Shown: positions 32,530 to 43,515, counted from the stretch's first letter. The stretch: 64,000 nt of DNA from Nemertoderma westbladi (GCA_032718475.1 JAUCBJ010000200.1:35054-99053); one strand, 5' to 3'. The notes: generated by a model from the letters alone, not told the origin. Translations and numbers: made by a program.

Positions 32530-32710
32530 CCCTTGTATTCCCTTCCCGTATCTCTGGTACCCGAGCGTGTGAGTCCGATCAAAGAAAGGGTCCACTTCAT
32601 TTCGGTAGGAATACTTTACAGAAATTCCTCTGGGGAGTATAGTTCTGGGGGGACCATTCTGATAAAAAATCTGACACTTTGTCAAATCACCGTGACATTT
32701 TACATACCAT
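32530..32710 (-). CDS. Candidate coding exon, ~60 codons, function unknown
   Basis: The minus-strand frame reads WYVKCHGDLTKCQIFYQNGP, then PRGISVKYSYRNEVDPFFDR and GYQRYGKGIQG, between a possible AG acceptor (TTGGCAG) and a GT donor (GGG|GTAATG). The composition looks protein-like (aromatic and charged residues in balance, no low complexity). Its end phase matches the exon at 31994-32077. No further exons of this gene were found in the window, and the product is not recognised. It could also be transposon-derived, since an inverted repeat (32486-32519 against 29188-29221) lies beside it. Confidence 0.3.
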
Positions 32711-32910
32711 CTGCCAATATACCATAATTACAGTAACATAATTTCTTACACTTATTTATTTAATAATGCAATAAAATCACATGTTATTCATAAGATTACA
32801 GTACTTGTAGATTCCAAGTCGTTGAAGTAAATCTTAAACAACATCTTAGTTAAAAGAACACTGTAGTAGTCGTAACCGGATGCAACCGTAACCGTAGCGT
32901 AGCTGCTGTG

Positions 32911-33153
32911 CTAATCGATAAAGTATCCAAGCTCGTTGTTGTGCCAACGTTTGAGTTGGCGGCCCCTAGCATTAGCCGACGCCACACCTAGCATCCTGTT
33001 AAACAATACCTTCTCCATGCGCTCTTGTTTATCTATAACACTTATCATTGAATCGATTGTGAGTTCCACATCTCGCTTGGTGGTTGCGTTGTTAAGGCTG
33101 AGGGTCGTCATTATGAGAAGGACTATAATGGGAGATATTGAAAAATTCATCAT
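32911..33153 (-). CDS. Small secreted prepropeptide candidate (80 aa)
   Basis: A complete 80-codon frame starts with ATG and ends in TAG. Residues 3-23 are hydrophobic (ISPIIVLLIMTTLSL) and end at a plausible signal-peptidase site before TTKR. Dibasic KR pairs at 26-27 and 68-69 would release a peptide of about 40 residues with a helical, amphipathic look (DSMISVIDKQERMEKVLFNR). That is the usual layout of a neuropeptide or peptide-hormone precursor. The ERMEKVL core distantly recalls class B GPCR ligands such as parathyroid-hormone-type peptides, but the resemblance is weak and not proof. It is a single exon as read. A chance ORF cannot be excluded. Confidence 0.45.
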   Translation of the reverse strand: MMNFSISPIIVLLIMTTLSLNNATTKRDVELTIDSMISVIDKQERMEKVLFNRMLGVASANARGRQLKRWHNNELGYFID

Positions 33154-33159
33154 AAATCA

Positions 33160-35100
33160 TTAAAATAGTAGGCCTGCCGGTATCAACAGCTACAGTATAT
33201 GTAATTTAGTTATTTATTTATCTATTTACATAATCTTATGAGTAAACAAATATTACTACTATCTTATAAAGTAACACTTTTTACAGTGTTTTGTTTTTAC
33301 ACGATTGGGCGTATTGAGTGAAGGTACATAAAGATTACGACGTTCAAGAAACTGTAAAATACTTAGTAACAAGTATAAATAATAAAGTTTATAACATTAC
33401 GAACCAAACGATCACTGATGTAAAACACCATGATTTTTATCTATAAAATGTATTAATATAAGTATAAGTATTAAGTATAAGTATTAATATAAATAAAAGC
33501 AGAAAAACTTATGTGTATTATATTCTGTCTAAAGCATTCCAAATTGGTTTATTTCATTGAATATGACACTAAACTCTAATTTTTTATTTTTTTTCTCTTA
33601 TTTTTAGTAGGCCTAGTAGTATTCTTCATAATTTTTTGAAGAATATAGGCCTACACCATGGCCTACTAATATATTTATAATATTTATTACTTAAATATTT
33701 AAGTAGGCCATGCCTACACGTAGTTTAAATCATCCCTCCATTTAACACAAATTGGCGTGAGGCTTAAAATACTATTATCTCAGAATTATATTTTTCGTTT
33801 TATTTTTTACTCAATATTTTCCTGTTTATCTGGAACCACTGGAACAATCTGTATATGTTCCTCTACTAATCCTTTACAGCTGGTATCCCTTTTAGACATG
33901 TACATGAGGTTTGAAATTGCAAAAGTTACATCACAAAAAACAGCCAAAATACTTGTTTTTTCCACTTCCATTAAATCTAAACTAATTCCCATTAAACTTG
34001 CAAACCATTACGTTGAACGAATCCCTCAGAAGGATGGACATCTATCTGTAAGCTTAATTGTAAAACGTATTGACAAACAGGTGCCCTTAATTAAGTACAT
34101 TCCTTAGCGCAATAATATTTTTTGAAATTAACGGCGGCCAATGTTCATAGATGACGTCACGGTGAATAAGTAACGTTGTTATGGAGGGCTTTAGTTCACC
34201 GCCTAGGTATTACTTACACTCAGTTACAAGTTCGTGGGGCAGCATGCGAACTTGAGCAAGTTCGAAACAAGTTCGATTTGATCTGAAGTCAAAAGGTATT
34301 TGCCCGTAACTTTCAAGAATATTGGAACTTTTCTCTAGTATGCCTAAACAAAATTTAGTTGAAAAGGGTTAAAATCTTTAAAAGTTATCTACGAATGTAT
34401 TTTTGTTACAGACAGACAGACAGATATGAAATTTTGCCCTATTTACTAAGTATTTTTCGTACTAAAATTTTCAAAAATTGTTACGTCTAACTAAAATAAA
34501 TTTATTTGCCGTATACAGTGGTATTTTTGGATGCTAAACACGATTATAAAACTCAAGTATAACATTCGTGAAAATTTTTGGTAATTTCGAATGTGCCCCC
34601 TGGGGCACGAAAAAAACGACTAGAGCAAATATGATAATGAAAAATCACCACAAAATCAAATTGATTTTATGACCATACAGTATACAGTAGGTTTTTTTAT
34701 GCACGAAAATGACATTGAAATATAGGCCTATGGTACATTGTTTGTTAGATAGGGATAAAGAAGTTAGTAGAATCGCCAATCGATCACCAGCGTTGTATAT
34801 AGGACTACAGTGTTCGTACATCGTCTACTCCTCTTTGGTCTGGCGCTTAGGTGCGATGATTATTGAACTATGTGTTCATTAGATTACTCAGTATTATATT
34901 ACTCATTGAACATTATATTACTGTAAACTCTCAGCTGTGTTATTCATTCGTTATTATACGAATGAATAAAATCTAAGCAATTGTTGATACCTATAAATTC
35001 AGTTATTGTTATTACTAAGCTAATCAGCATTTTCCATAACTGAGGAGAGTATAATTTTCTAATTTTTTATTGGTGTTTTGGGTGAATGAGTTTCATATTA
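33160..35100. other. AT-rich intergenic DNA
   Basis: No gene that I can support. A possible decayed minus-strand coding remnant (33807-33992, MEVEKTSILAVFCDVTFAIS) has no recognisable relative. A short CAGA tract lies at 34411-34424. Confidence 0.45.
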
Positions 35101-35195
35101 TTATAACTTTTGTTGAGCACAGCTTTGCAAAGTCGATAATAACGTCCAGCTGGGATCGAACTGATGACCTGGCAACATAAGATTATGGTATCAAC
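35101..35195 (-). mobile_element. tRNA-derived SINE, 5'-truncated
   Basis: On the minus strand GGTCATCAGTTCGATCCCAG provides a polymerase III B box (AGTTCGATCC), followed by the same tail as the neighbouring SINE (CGACTTTGCAAAG, CAAAAGTTATAA). The A box is missing, so the copy is 5'-truncated. Confidence 0.65.
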
Positions 35196-35257
35196 AGATG
35201 GGGGGTAAATTGGGGACATACAAGGTATCATGTAGTATTTCAAGGTCTACCTTTTAC

Positions 35258-35370
35258 CTGAGCGGCTAGCTGAATGGTTGGAGCGTCCAACTTCCAACCT
35301 TGAGGTCACCAGTTCGATCCAACCTTGACGTCATTGCCGACTTTGCAAAGTTGTACCCAATAAAAGTTAC
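35258..35370 (+). mobile_element. tRNA-derived SINE with A and B boxes
   Basis: An A-box-like TAGCTGAATGGTTGGAGC (35266) and a B box AGTTCGATCC (35311) stand about 45 bp apart, as in a tRNA promoter. A non-tRNA tail (CGACTTTGCAAAG ... AATAAAAGTTAC) is shared with the inverted copy at 35101-35195. Two copies with the same composite structure support a SINE rather than a tRNA gene; no cloverleaf acceptor stem is visible. Confidence 0.7.
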
Positions 35371-35409
35371 AAACCTGAGAGTGACACATGGAAAGCCTGA
35401 TTAGCATCA

Positions 35410-35790
35410 GATGGGACAAAACTAAGCGAGGCAGCATCCAGTGTTTTTGTGTCTCAGGCTAAGCGAGTCAGCATCCAGTGTTTTTGTGTCTCAGGCTAAA
35501 CGAGTCAGCATCCAGTGTTTTTGTTGTCTCAGACTAAGCGAGTCAGCATCCAGTGTTTTTGAGTCTCAGGCTAAGCGAGTCAGCATCCAGTGTTTTTGTG
35601 TCTCAGGCTAAGCGAGTCGGCATCCAGTGTTTTTGTATCTCAGGCTAAGCGAGTCAACATCCAGTGTTTTTGAGTCTCAGGCTAAGCGAGTCAGCATCCA
35701 GTGTTTTTGTGTCTCAGGCTAAGCGAGTCAGCATCCAGTGTTTTTGTGTCTCAGGCTAAGCTAGTCAGCATCCAGTGTTTTTGTGCCTCA
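35410..35790. repeat. ~37-bp minisatellite, 10 units
   Basis: Ten units of TCAGGCTAAGCGAGTCAGCA plus TCCAGTGTTTTTGTGTC follow the SINE tail directly. Units differ by single bases (GTGTC, GAGTC, GTATC). Confidence 0.92.
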
Positions 35791-35856
35791 GCAGTTCGAA
35801 CTCACTCGAGAGGCGAGAGCTTTCCAGGATTTGGAAGTCAAACCGTCAGAAACTTA

Positions 35857-36063
35857 TGGTCTGATTATTTAGAGCAGCAGTTGAACCAGGACTCCTATAT
35901 GGGAATCCATATGGGCTCTAACTGCTGAGGACGACATCGGGATTTGTGGCGGTGCAATTGTTGGTCCGATTATTTAGAGCAGCAGTAGAACCAGGACTCT
36001 TATAGGGGAATCCATATGGGCTCTAACTGCTGAGGACGACATCGGGATTTGTGGCGGTGCAAT
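35857..36063. repeat. ~104-bp tandem duplication
   Basis: GGTCTGATTATTTAGAGCAG through GATTTGTGGCGGTGCAATTG occurs twice in tandem with few differences (TTGAACC or TAGAACC; TATATGGG or TATAGGGG). Confidence 0.85.
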
Positions 36064-36884
36064 TGTGTTCGTTAAGATGGCATAGCATTCTTAATGCACG
36101 CTGCATCACAGCAGGCCAATTGTGGATTGCATGGTTTTGGAAAAAATAATTGTATTAAGTCAGCATAGCATCTCAATGCGCAGCTGCATTGCAGCAGGCC
36201 GATTATACTGTAGTAGTACTAGTAGTAGTAGAGAGTCGAGAAGAGTTAAAAAAAAAGTTACTACTATTTTACAATGTAATACGTAAATTTATTTTCTTAA
36301 CGACTATTATGATGTATGATGAAAATATTCATTCAATGGCTTAACTCTCGTTCAATAGGGAGTTAAGAAAACAAGTATTTTGCAAATTAAATTATTTTCA
36401 ACTGAATTAGCATTGTTCTGGAACCCAGCTCTCATTCATTGCATTGAAGAAAGTTCCAGATATATTAAAACTTTACAAAATATGTAGGCCTAATAATTTA
36501 GGATTATAGGACAATTTACATGTAGCTAATGTTTACAAATTTAGCTAATATTTACACGAAAATATTATAATAAAATATGCAGAAGCAAATGTGTACAAAC
36601 AGTAAAATTGTGTTTGGTAGCAATAAATAACTATAATATATATTTATTTTTATGATAATTAATGATGGATTGCTACTGTTATAACAATAAACAAACTGTA
36701 GTAGTACAGTACATGCGAGCGAGGAGGGATTGAATAGGACAATTCAACTCGATAATTTAAACGGATATGAACTAAAAGCAGGTGGCGTAACGAAACGTCC
36801 TCGAAACATCAAAGTAGCCCCCCCCCCCCCCCCCCCCCCCCCTAAACCGGCAGCAGAGAATCCGATGAGGTAGGTTTTAGAATC
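36064..36884. other. AT-rich intergenic DNA with poly-C tract
   Basis: No gene seen. A (TAG)n run lies at about 36215-36230 and a 25-C run at 36818-36842. Confidence 0.55.
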
Positions 36885-38112
36885 TAGTTATCATGGCAAC
36901 TGTTAGAAATACGTTTTCAAAATGTAGTTTTTTCTTCAAATGTCGGTGATATTTTGCAAATAACAATAGTTTTCTAAAGTACGTGTACCCCTTGTGGTAA
37001 AACATTCCAAATATATTGTCAATATGACCCACAATATTTTTAATGGTAGCCCCATAAAAGTGAATTCGCAGTTGCCACGTAACCATGGAAACTAGCAAAA
37101 AATAACCTTCTGTTATGTTTCATCACTTTAAATATAGTTACTATCAGTTTAAAAAGAAATCCATTTTGGGTCAATCACCTTACATGTGAATAACCCGAGA
37201 CAATTATTTCCCGAAGAGTAGGTATTTTCTTATTACCGGAAACATTTTGTAGTATGTAGAATAGCCGTCAGAATGATTTTATTTGTACTTCAGATGCACA
37301 TGAATATGTTATAGTCAACATTCATGATCACAAGCGAAGTCATTATTCTATTGTTACCATAGCAACGGGCATATTTAATTATTTATATAGTTCCAGTAAC
37401 GTTTTGATCTTTTAATTGCCTTAGAGGTTAAGAATTTAAGGATTTTTGATAATTAAAAGAATGGGGGTCTTCTATGGTTTTTATATTTAACAAAGCAATC
37501 ATTTATTGCCATGGCAACGGGAGTTTTCCTCCTAATAAGGGAATGACTGTTGTTGTGTGTCTCAAAATTTGGTAAATAATGCATTTCAGTATTTTAAACA
37601 TTACAAAAATATATTTAAATTAACTTTATTGTTCATAGCAACGAAACCTTACCACAGCAACCACAGCAATCTTATTTTTCATAAGAACATTGGGTTTTTC
37701 ACTGTATTAACATTTGCATTTTTTATTCATTTAACTGCGAATATTATATAAGAGTAGCAAGTTATCTGTAGTAATGGCATGTGTTGCATATCAATGATAT
37801 TTTTCTCATAGCAACGGCTTCTTTAGTCTAGCAACGACGTGTATTCTTTGTAACAGTGTTTACACAACAACAACATACAGTATTTATATACAGTACATAA
37901 AAGGTGTAACTGTAGATAGCAACTGTAAATTATCCTTAACAACGCAAGTTTTGTATAGCAATGACGAAACGAAAACGATAATATTCCCGTTGATATGGTA
38001 ACAATAGAATAAATGAATATCATGAATGTTGACAATATAACATATTGAAATTCCATAATATGCACAAGTAAAATGTTTCTGACGGATATTCTACATACAG
38101 TACTTCAAAATG
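36885..38112. mobile_element. Foldback element, left part (split by BEL copy 2)
   Basis: A left arm (about 36920-37380) is the reverse complement of about 37975-38112 joined to 57480-57810. The two right-arm pieces are separated only by the BEL element 38113-57479. The whole is therefore an older long inverted-repeat element of about 1.2-1.6 kb. The central part contains repeated CATAGCAACG motifs, including X-box palindromes at 37353 and 37505. No coding frame is present. Confidence 0.75.
38108..38112. repeat. BEL copy 2 target duplication, left (AAATG)
   Basis: AAATG precedes the 5' LTR and recurs at 57480-57484. Joining the two flanks rebuilds the arm of the foldback repeat (compare reverse complement of 37215-37250), which confirms the insertion point. 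Confidence 0.85.
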
Positions 38113-39298
38113 TGTAAAAGCTTTTGCGGAATTAGCCGGTTATTTTCCCCGTAAAGTACTCTGTAGTTGGTTTAACAGGCATAAAAGGCCGTATCCTTGC
38201 TGTACTGGTGTTTTAGTGGACATACAAGCCATTTCTTCTGTATGTGTACTTTAGCGGACATAATTAGCAATTCTATGACGCAATGCGCTAGATCGTCTTG
38301 AAACAGTGTAGTTACTATGACGACAGCTAACAGCTGAGCTGTACACGTGTAGCTTTTCCTTGTTCTCTGGTGTTTCTTTGTTCGGTCAACCAATCAGAGC
38401 GATTCTCCTGCTTTTTGTACAGAAACCTCCGAGAAATCGCGCAATGCATTATGGGTCAATGTTTACATTTTGTCCTGAGCCCAGAAGATCGGCTTCGGAA
38501 TCTCTGTTTTTTCAGTCTTTAGCCCAACATTAGTAGGCTTAATTATAGAACGTATATCTGTTATCAAACCAAACTCATCTCACAACTCACTCACCTAATC
38601 ATATTGTCAACTACAAACAACGCATTTTTACTGCTATTTACTGTCGGTTATTCATTATATCTGTTGATGGAATATTATTATATTGGAGAATATCAATCAA
38701 TAATCAGACACCCCAATCTTCTTGATATACTGAAGGTTAGAGAGACCGGTTACATATAACGATTGCGACTTACATTAAAGTGGTTTTGAAGTGAATCTAA
38801 TGCTATTTCATAGGCACTACATGTATTGTCTGTTGTTCTCTTTATATGTGACTAAAATTAGTGAAGGACGGCAGATCAGTGTGCAGCATTGTGCAGTATT
38901 GTGTATGATTGTGACTGATAACAAAGCATCTCCTAAAGAATGCGCCATATACGTGAATCTATAGCCATCCCGTTGTGTCTAGTTTAAGTCATAATTCTGT
39001 TTACATATTTAGAGAGCCACGTCCTAAAGGAACTGTTAATATTTCCCGAAAGTGAATAATATTTGTCAGAGATTATATATATTACGATCAGTCGAATAAT
39101 ACAGTAGGCCTACACCGCAATAAGATTAAGCTTCCGAATCCAGTCTCCCGGGTATATCCAATGGGTGAATGGACGCGCATAGACTGGCTTCGGCTAATGT
39201 AGTGTATCAAATACTCGTCATAGGCTAAAGTCGATTTATTATCTAGAAGACATCCCAATTTGGCAGGTTAAACTGCTAAAGGTCTGAAAGCGCGTACA
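38113..39298 (+). repeat. 5' LTR of BEL copy 2
   Basis: 1186 bp, TG...CA. By eye it differs from the 3' LTR (56302-57479) at roughly ten bases plus one 9-base deletion (AGATCGTCT, absent from the 3' LTR) and single-base indels, so the two are about 99% identical. A TTTCCGGAA-poor, AT-rich centre is shared with the copy 1 LTR. Confidence 0.93.
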
Positions 39299-39385
39299 AT
39301 AACAGATATAGCTTCTGTATTGCAGTAGGCAATAAAGCTGAAGTACCGGTCAACCGGTACCTAGTAGGCCTGACTACCTAACCAC
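39299..39385 (+). other. BEL copy 2 leader, first part
   Basis: Sequence right after the LTR (ATAACAGATATAGCTTCTGT) should hold the primer-binding site. It does not begin with TGG and I cannot match it to a tRNA 3' end. The same region in copy 1 has diverged. Confidence 0.5.
39378..39385. repeat. P-element target duplication, left (CTAACCAC)
   Basis: The 8-mer CTAACCAC recurs exactly at 42743-42750. Eight bases is the duplication size known for P elements. Confidence 0.88.
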
Positions 39386-40179
39386 CAAGGCCTACTAGAG
39401 AAACAGGCCTGGAATCCGAGATCAAGCCAATTCTATTGAAGGCCTAATAATCCAATGTATGTGTGTGTGTGTGTCCGGAGCTCTACAGCCCCCGCATTTC
39501 TAAACCAATCTGATCGAGTAAGGTATCAAACGAAGCGGAATTGTCATACGATGCTCACCGCCCAAAAACATTTTGGTATTCTAGAACATTAATTAGCTAT
39601 TAATAGCTATTATCACTACAGACCGCATTTATAAATCGATTTGATCGATTAAGGTATCAAACGAAGCGGAATTTACCTGCAATGCACACCGCCCAAAAAA
39701 TTTAGTACTCTAGTATTCTACTACTTAGTATTCTAGAACATTATTTAGCTATTAATAGCTATTATTGTAAATTGCAATTTTTCATGTGTGTTGCCGTTAT
39801 CCCAACACCAGGGGGGAAAAACGCCGATGCTGGAGACGTGACTTTACAGACCACCGAGCCCCGGCCAGTCACCGGATATTGATTGTGGAAAAGGAATGTT
39901 TTCTGAGATGCAAGTTTGCGGTTGATAAAAAGCTGCATTAGTTGGATATACTCTTTAATGTAACTTCCTATAGTTGAAACCTGTTCAACATCATTGAAAC
40001 CTGATTAAGAATAATTTTGGGCTTCCCCAAATCAATATACACCAAATATTCACAATAATTATACACGATAATATAAATCCCTACAGTATTTTATTTAATT
40101 ACCCACTGTTCGCTCAGAATTTTAGCCTACCTAATATTCCCCAGATTTTCCCTCGGTCCTAGTCTTAGTGCCGTAGTGT

Positions 40180-41110
40180 TGGTGTCGGTCGACCCTGTTG
40201 CGTGTCCGTTCCACCCCTCACGAACCCCGAAGGGAACGATCATCGAGAACCAGCACGGCTTGGCTAAGGGTCGGTCCAGTCGGTAGACTCTGTCGCGTAT
40301 CCGTACCACCCCTCTCGAACCCCGAAGGGTTCGGTCATCGAGAACCAGTACGGCTTGGCTAGGAGTCTGTCGTGTCGGTGGACCCGTTCGCGTGTCCGTT
40401 CCACCCCTCACGAACCCCGAAGGGTTCGATCATCGAGAACCAGAACGGCTTGGCTAGGGGTCCGTCGTTTCGTCACAGAAACCCAACCACCTAGGCTTTC
40501 CGAGTCGCTTTCAGGCTCGTAGTCGCTTCGGCAGCCGAGAAACTGCTCCGAACAGTCGGTAGGCCAGTAGAGTCTAGTCGAGTCTAGTCCTTTGTCTTTC
40601 GACCCCATCGCGTGTCCGTTCCACCCCTCACGAACCCCGAAGGGAACGATCATTGAGAACCAGTACGGCTTGGCTAAGGGGTCTGTCGTCGGTTCCCGTC
40701 GCAAATCCCAGTACAAGCAGTCAGCGTTCCGAGTTCTTTTCAGTCTCGTAGTAGCTGCCGTTGACCAGAGACCGCTAAGGGCAGTTCTCGTCAAACCCGT
40801 CCTGTGGCCAGCCCTTTCGCATGTCTGTCCCACCCCTCGCGAACCCCGAAGGGATCGGTCATCGAGAACCAGTACGGCTTAGGTCAGGGGGCAGTCGTAA
40901 GTTGGCCACCCGTTCGCGTGTCCGCTCCACCCCTCACGAACCACGAAGGGAACGATCATCGAGAACCAGAACGGCTTGGCTACTAAGGGGCCGTCGTTTC
41001 CCGTCGCAAATCCCTGACACAAGCAGTCAGCGGTCCGAGTTCTTTTCAGTCTCGTAATGGCTGCTGTTGGCCAGGGACCGCTAAGGGCAGTCCTTGTCCT
41101 TTAGGCCTGG
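40180..41110. repeat. Hairpin-bearing tandem repeats inside the P element
   Basis: Six copies of a GC-rich unit (GTTCCACCCCTCACGAACCC, CGAAGGG, ATCATCGAGAACCAG) start near 40221, 40316, 40411, 40631, 40840 and 40937. Spacing is 95-97 or about 210-220 bp. In two units CGAACCCCGAAGGGTTCG forms a 7-bp stem with a CGAA loop; in others the second arm reads GGGAACG or GGGATCG. A second motif (TTCCCGTCGCAAATCCC) recurs 303 bp apart. The open frames here are repeat artefacts. Confidence 0.82.
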
Positions 41111-41450
41111 CGCATTACCAAATCCACCCCTACAGGCAGCAGGAAGTTGGCCAGGGCCTAATAGTACTCAGGCTAACCTGAATACTGCTTGCATTTTCCA
41201 TCCCCCCCTGGCCCTTATAACTATGAAATTATTCCCGTACCCTGTAAGTTGCCCCAAAGTTCGCCCATAAATCGCCCCCAGTTTATTGAATGTGCCCAAA
41301 ACCCATGGTCCCGCACCCAGTAGTAATATCGGAATAATCAATTTTAAATAAATACAAAAATATTCAACTCGCGTTATGGAAAGTTGAAATACCGCGAACA
41401 ATGTGTAAACCATAGGCTATTATATACTACTACTTCTACTTGGGACTACG

Positions 41451-42490
41451 TTAGGAGGACAAGCTGGCCGCCGCTAGCGCTATTCTAGAACATAGATAAA
41501 TAAAGGTAATAGGATTTATTAATAATATTAATATAATAATAATAAACTGGAATATAATTTTTTTGATGAAATGGATGAACCCACCGCAAATCCATATACA
41601 TATACAACATATACATATAAATCCATATACAGATCCACCACTATAGCTCAGCGTCGGCTTCACATGCATCTCATCAATAATTAGCCAGCAAACTCGAGAA
41701 CGCGGCTCTAATCTTGAGAAGTATTCTCGATAAAATCTCCTTTCCTCATCGTTACAGCATGAACTTGTTATCCTTCTCAACAGCCGTGGCGATGGAAGAG
41801 GAAGGAAAATCCTAAGCTTCATATATAGTGAGCGTGATGTTGCATACCACTCGAAAGCTAAACTCAAGTCACTTGTGGAATACAATTTCTTATTTTGTGG
41901 GGCATTTAACAGGTCCACACAACGAATCATATATCCCCGCTTTGCTACAACCTGTTCTTTCACATTGTCTGGTTGGCGAAGAATATTTATCAGTTCTTCA
42001 AGTTGAGACCAATAACGCAATTCACTAGGAAAGTTCGGATTCTTTATAGAAATAAGTTTACTATAAGCCTCATAAGGGATTGTAATGTAAATGATGCAGA
42101 GTTTGGAGTGTCACACTTAACCGGAATAAATAGAGTCTTTGGAGTTAGATAAATACTCTTGTCATGTATAGCGCCCTTTCGATTTAAACTATACAATGCT
42201 ATGGGAGATTCAGTGTTATTGCCAGATTTAGGCATAGATTAAACAAAAACCGACATCTGGTCAATATCCGGATTGCGTTTAGAAGAACTTGCGCGCGTCG
42301 TTGAGCGTGGAGGGGCTGGAGGCGTTGGGATGGAGAGCAGAGGAACATTTGGGAATACCGACTGACCGACGGCGGTTCCATTTGGGAATACCGACGGCGA
42401 ATTCTCCTCCCCGTCGTCCATACCGGTCAGTTTATCCTTCGCGTTCGCATAACCAGTTCTGCAACCGCCGACGGAACACTTCCTTCCCAT
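41451..42490 (-). pseudogene. P-element/THAP9-type transposase remnant
   Basis: The minus-strand frame opens with MGRKCSVGGCRTGYANAKDK, which matches the first half of a THAP zinc finger (C-x4-C and the GCRTGY signature of P-type transposases). The later C-x2-H of the finger is not in frame. After a stop at about 42239 the same frame continues (MPKSGNNTES), then a frameshift leads to the transposase core at 42020-41620. That core reads TSDLSLAFEWYATSRSLYMK and LIIDEMHVKPTLSYSGGSVYGF, where the Asp of IDEM is the expected first catalytic residue of the RNase H-like domain. Beyond YGF the sequence turns into AT-rich repeats and the remaining domain is lost. It is not functional. Confidence 0.85.
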
Positions 42491-42742
42491 CGAGTTAACG
42501 GTCGTACAGTCGTATCAGGTTGTCAGTTGTCACTTGGGTAGTTTATTTGGGTAGACACTCGTGTATTCAGGTAAACACTCGAGCAGTCAGGTAGGAAGAG
42601 TAAACGATAACATAATTCAGTGCAGTAGGTAGTTTAAGATTTGTAAACTATAGGCCTACAGTATACCGGTATCAGAATTCTAGGCCTTCAATAATGAAGG
42701 CCTGTAGGCTGGCTGCCAGGCCTGTTTCTCTAGTAGGCCTTG

Positions 42743-42750
42743 CTAACCAC
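42743..42750. repeat. P-element target duplication, right (CTAACCAC)
   Basis: Exact match to 39378-39385. Confidence 0.88.
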
Positions 42751-42949
42751 CCGGACCGGTACCTACAGCAGTACAGGTACAGCAGTATTATTCGATTTTG
42801 ATAATTATATACCGGTAGGCCTTAATAATTAATCAGGGACTGCAGCCCTGGTTTCTTATTGAGATTTTACTTATTTCTGTCAGTTTTATTTACTTGTAGG
42901 TTAATATTGAGCAGAAGACGTGTAAGCCTGCCCAGATTGTACAGATAAT

Positions 42950-43515
42950 TTGTAGGCTGGACTGTTGTCTGACTGTTGTTAAGTCTGAAGGGACTGTAGT
43001 GTGTGTAGAGTGTATGTCCGATAAATTACTAGTTAGGAAAGTAGGGGCTTCCAGTGCTGTGAGGTAAACCCCCTCGAAAGAATAAGTCGTACTACTCGGT
43101 TAGAACGCATACTAACTAACCATTTCGGAGTCTGCATATACTGTAGTTTGTTTAGGCTTGATAGTAGTCTGCCAGCGTTTGGTCTGTATTTTGTTTGTGT
43201 AGTTTGTACGGGTAGCGTAATATTTCTTATTCAGATAATTTGTAGGCTGGATTGTTGTCTGGCTGTTGTTAGGTCGGAAGAGATTGCGGTGTGTGTAGAG
43301 TGTATGTCCAATAAAGTGCCAGTTGGGAACGTAGGGGCTTCCAGTGCTGTGAGGTAAACCCCCTCGAAAGAATAAGTCGTACTACTCGGTTAGAACGCAT
43401 ACTAACTAACCATTTCGGAGTCTGCATATACCGTAGTTTGTTTAGGCTTGATAGTAGTCTGTCAGTTTTTGGTCTGCATTTTGTTTGAGTAGTCTGTACG
43501 CGTAGCGTAATATTT
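42950..43515 (+). repeat. ~290-bp tandem duplication in the BEL leader
   Basis: Two consecutive blocks share TGTGTGTAGAGTGTATGTCC, GTAGGGGCTTCCAGTGCTGT and CCCTCGAAAGAATAAGTCGT in the same order. It is orthologous to 10885-11460. Confidence 0.82.

Larger units (their letters stand above)
39386..42742 (-). mobile_element. P-element-like DNA transposon, defective, 3357 bp
   Basis: Perfect 27-bp terminal inverted repeats lie at 39386-39412 and 42716-42742, starting CAAGGCCTACTAGAGAAACA, and are flanked by an 8-bp target duplication. Remnants of a THAP-type transposase lie on the minus strand at 41451-42490. The 3' half of the transposase is missing; in its place there is a GC-rich tandem-repeat block (40180-41110). 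It sits in the BEL leader, and the uninterrupted copy 1 supports the empty site. It would need a transposase supplied from elsewhere to move. Confidence 0.9.

Noticed and set aside
33757-34107. Plus-strand 116-codon frame
   Set aside because: AT-driven composition, no recognisable motif, and a competing minus-strand frame in the same place; neither is convincing.
35258-35370. Functional tRNA gene
   Set aside because: A and B boxes are present but no acceptor stem or anticodon arm; a second copy shares a non-tRNA tail, so it is a SINE.
40127-41057. Arg/Pro-rich frames within the GC-rich block of the P element
   Set aside because: They follow the tandem repeat on both strands and have no homology to transposase.
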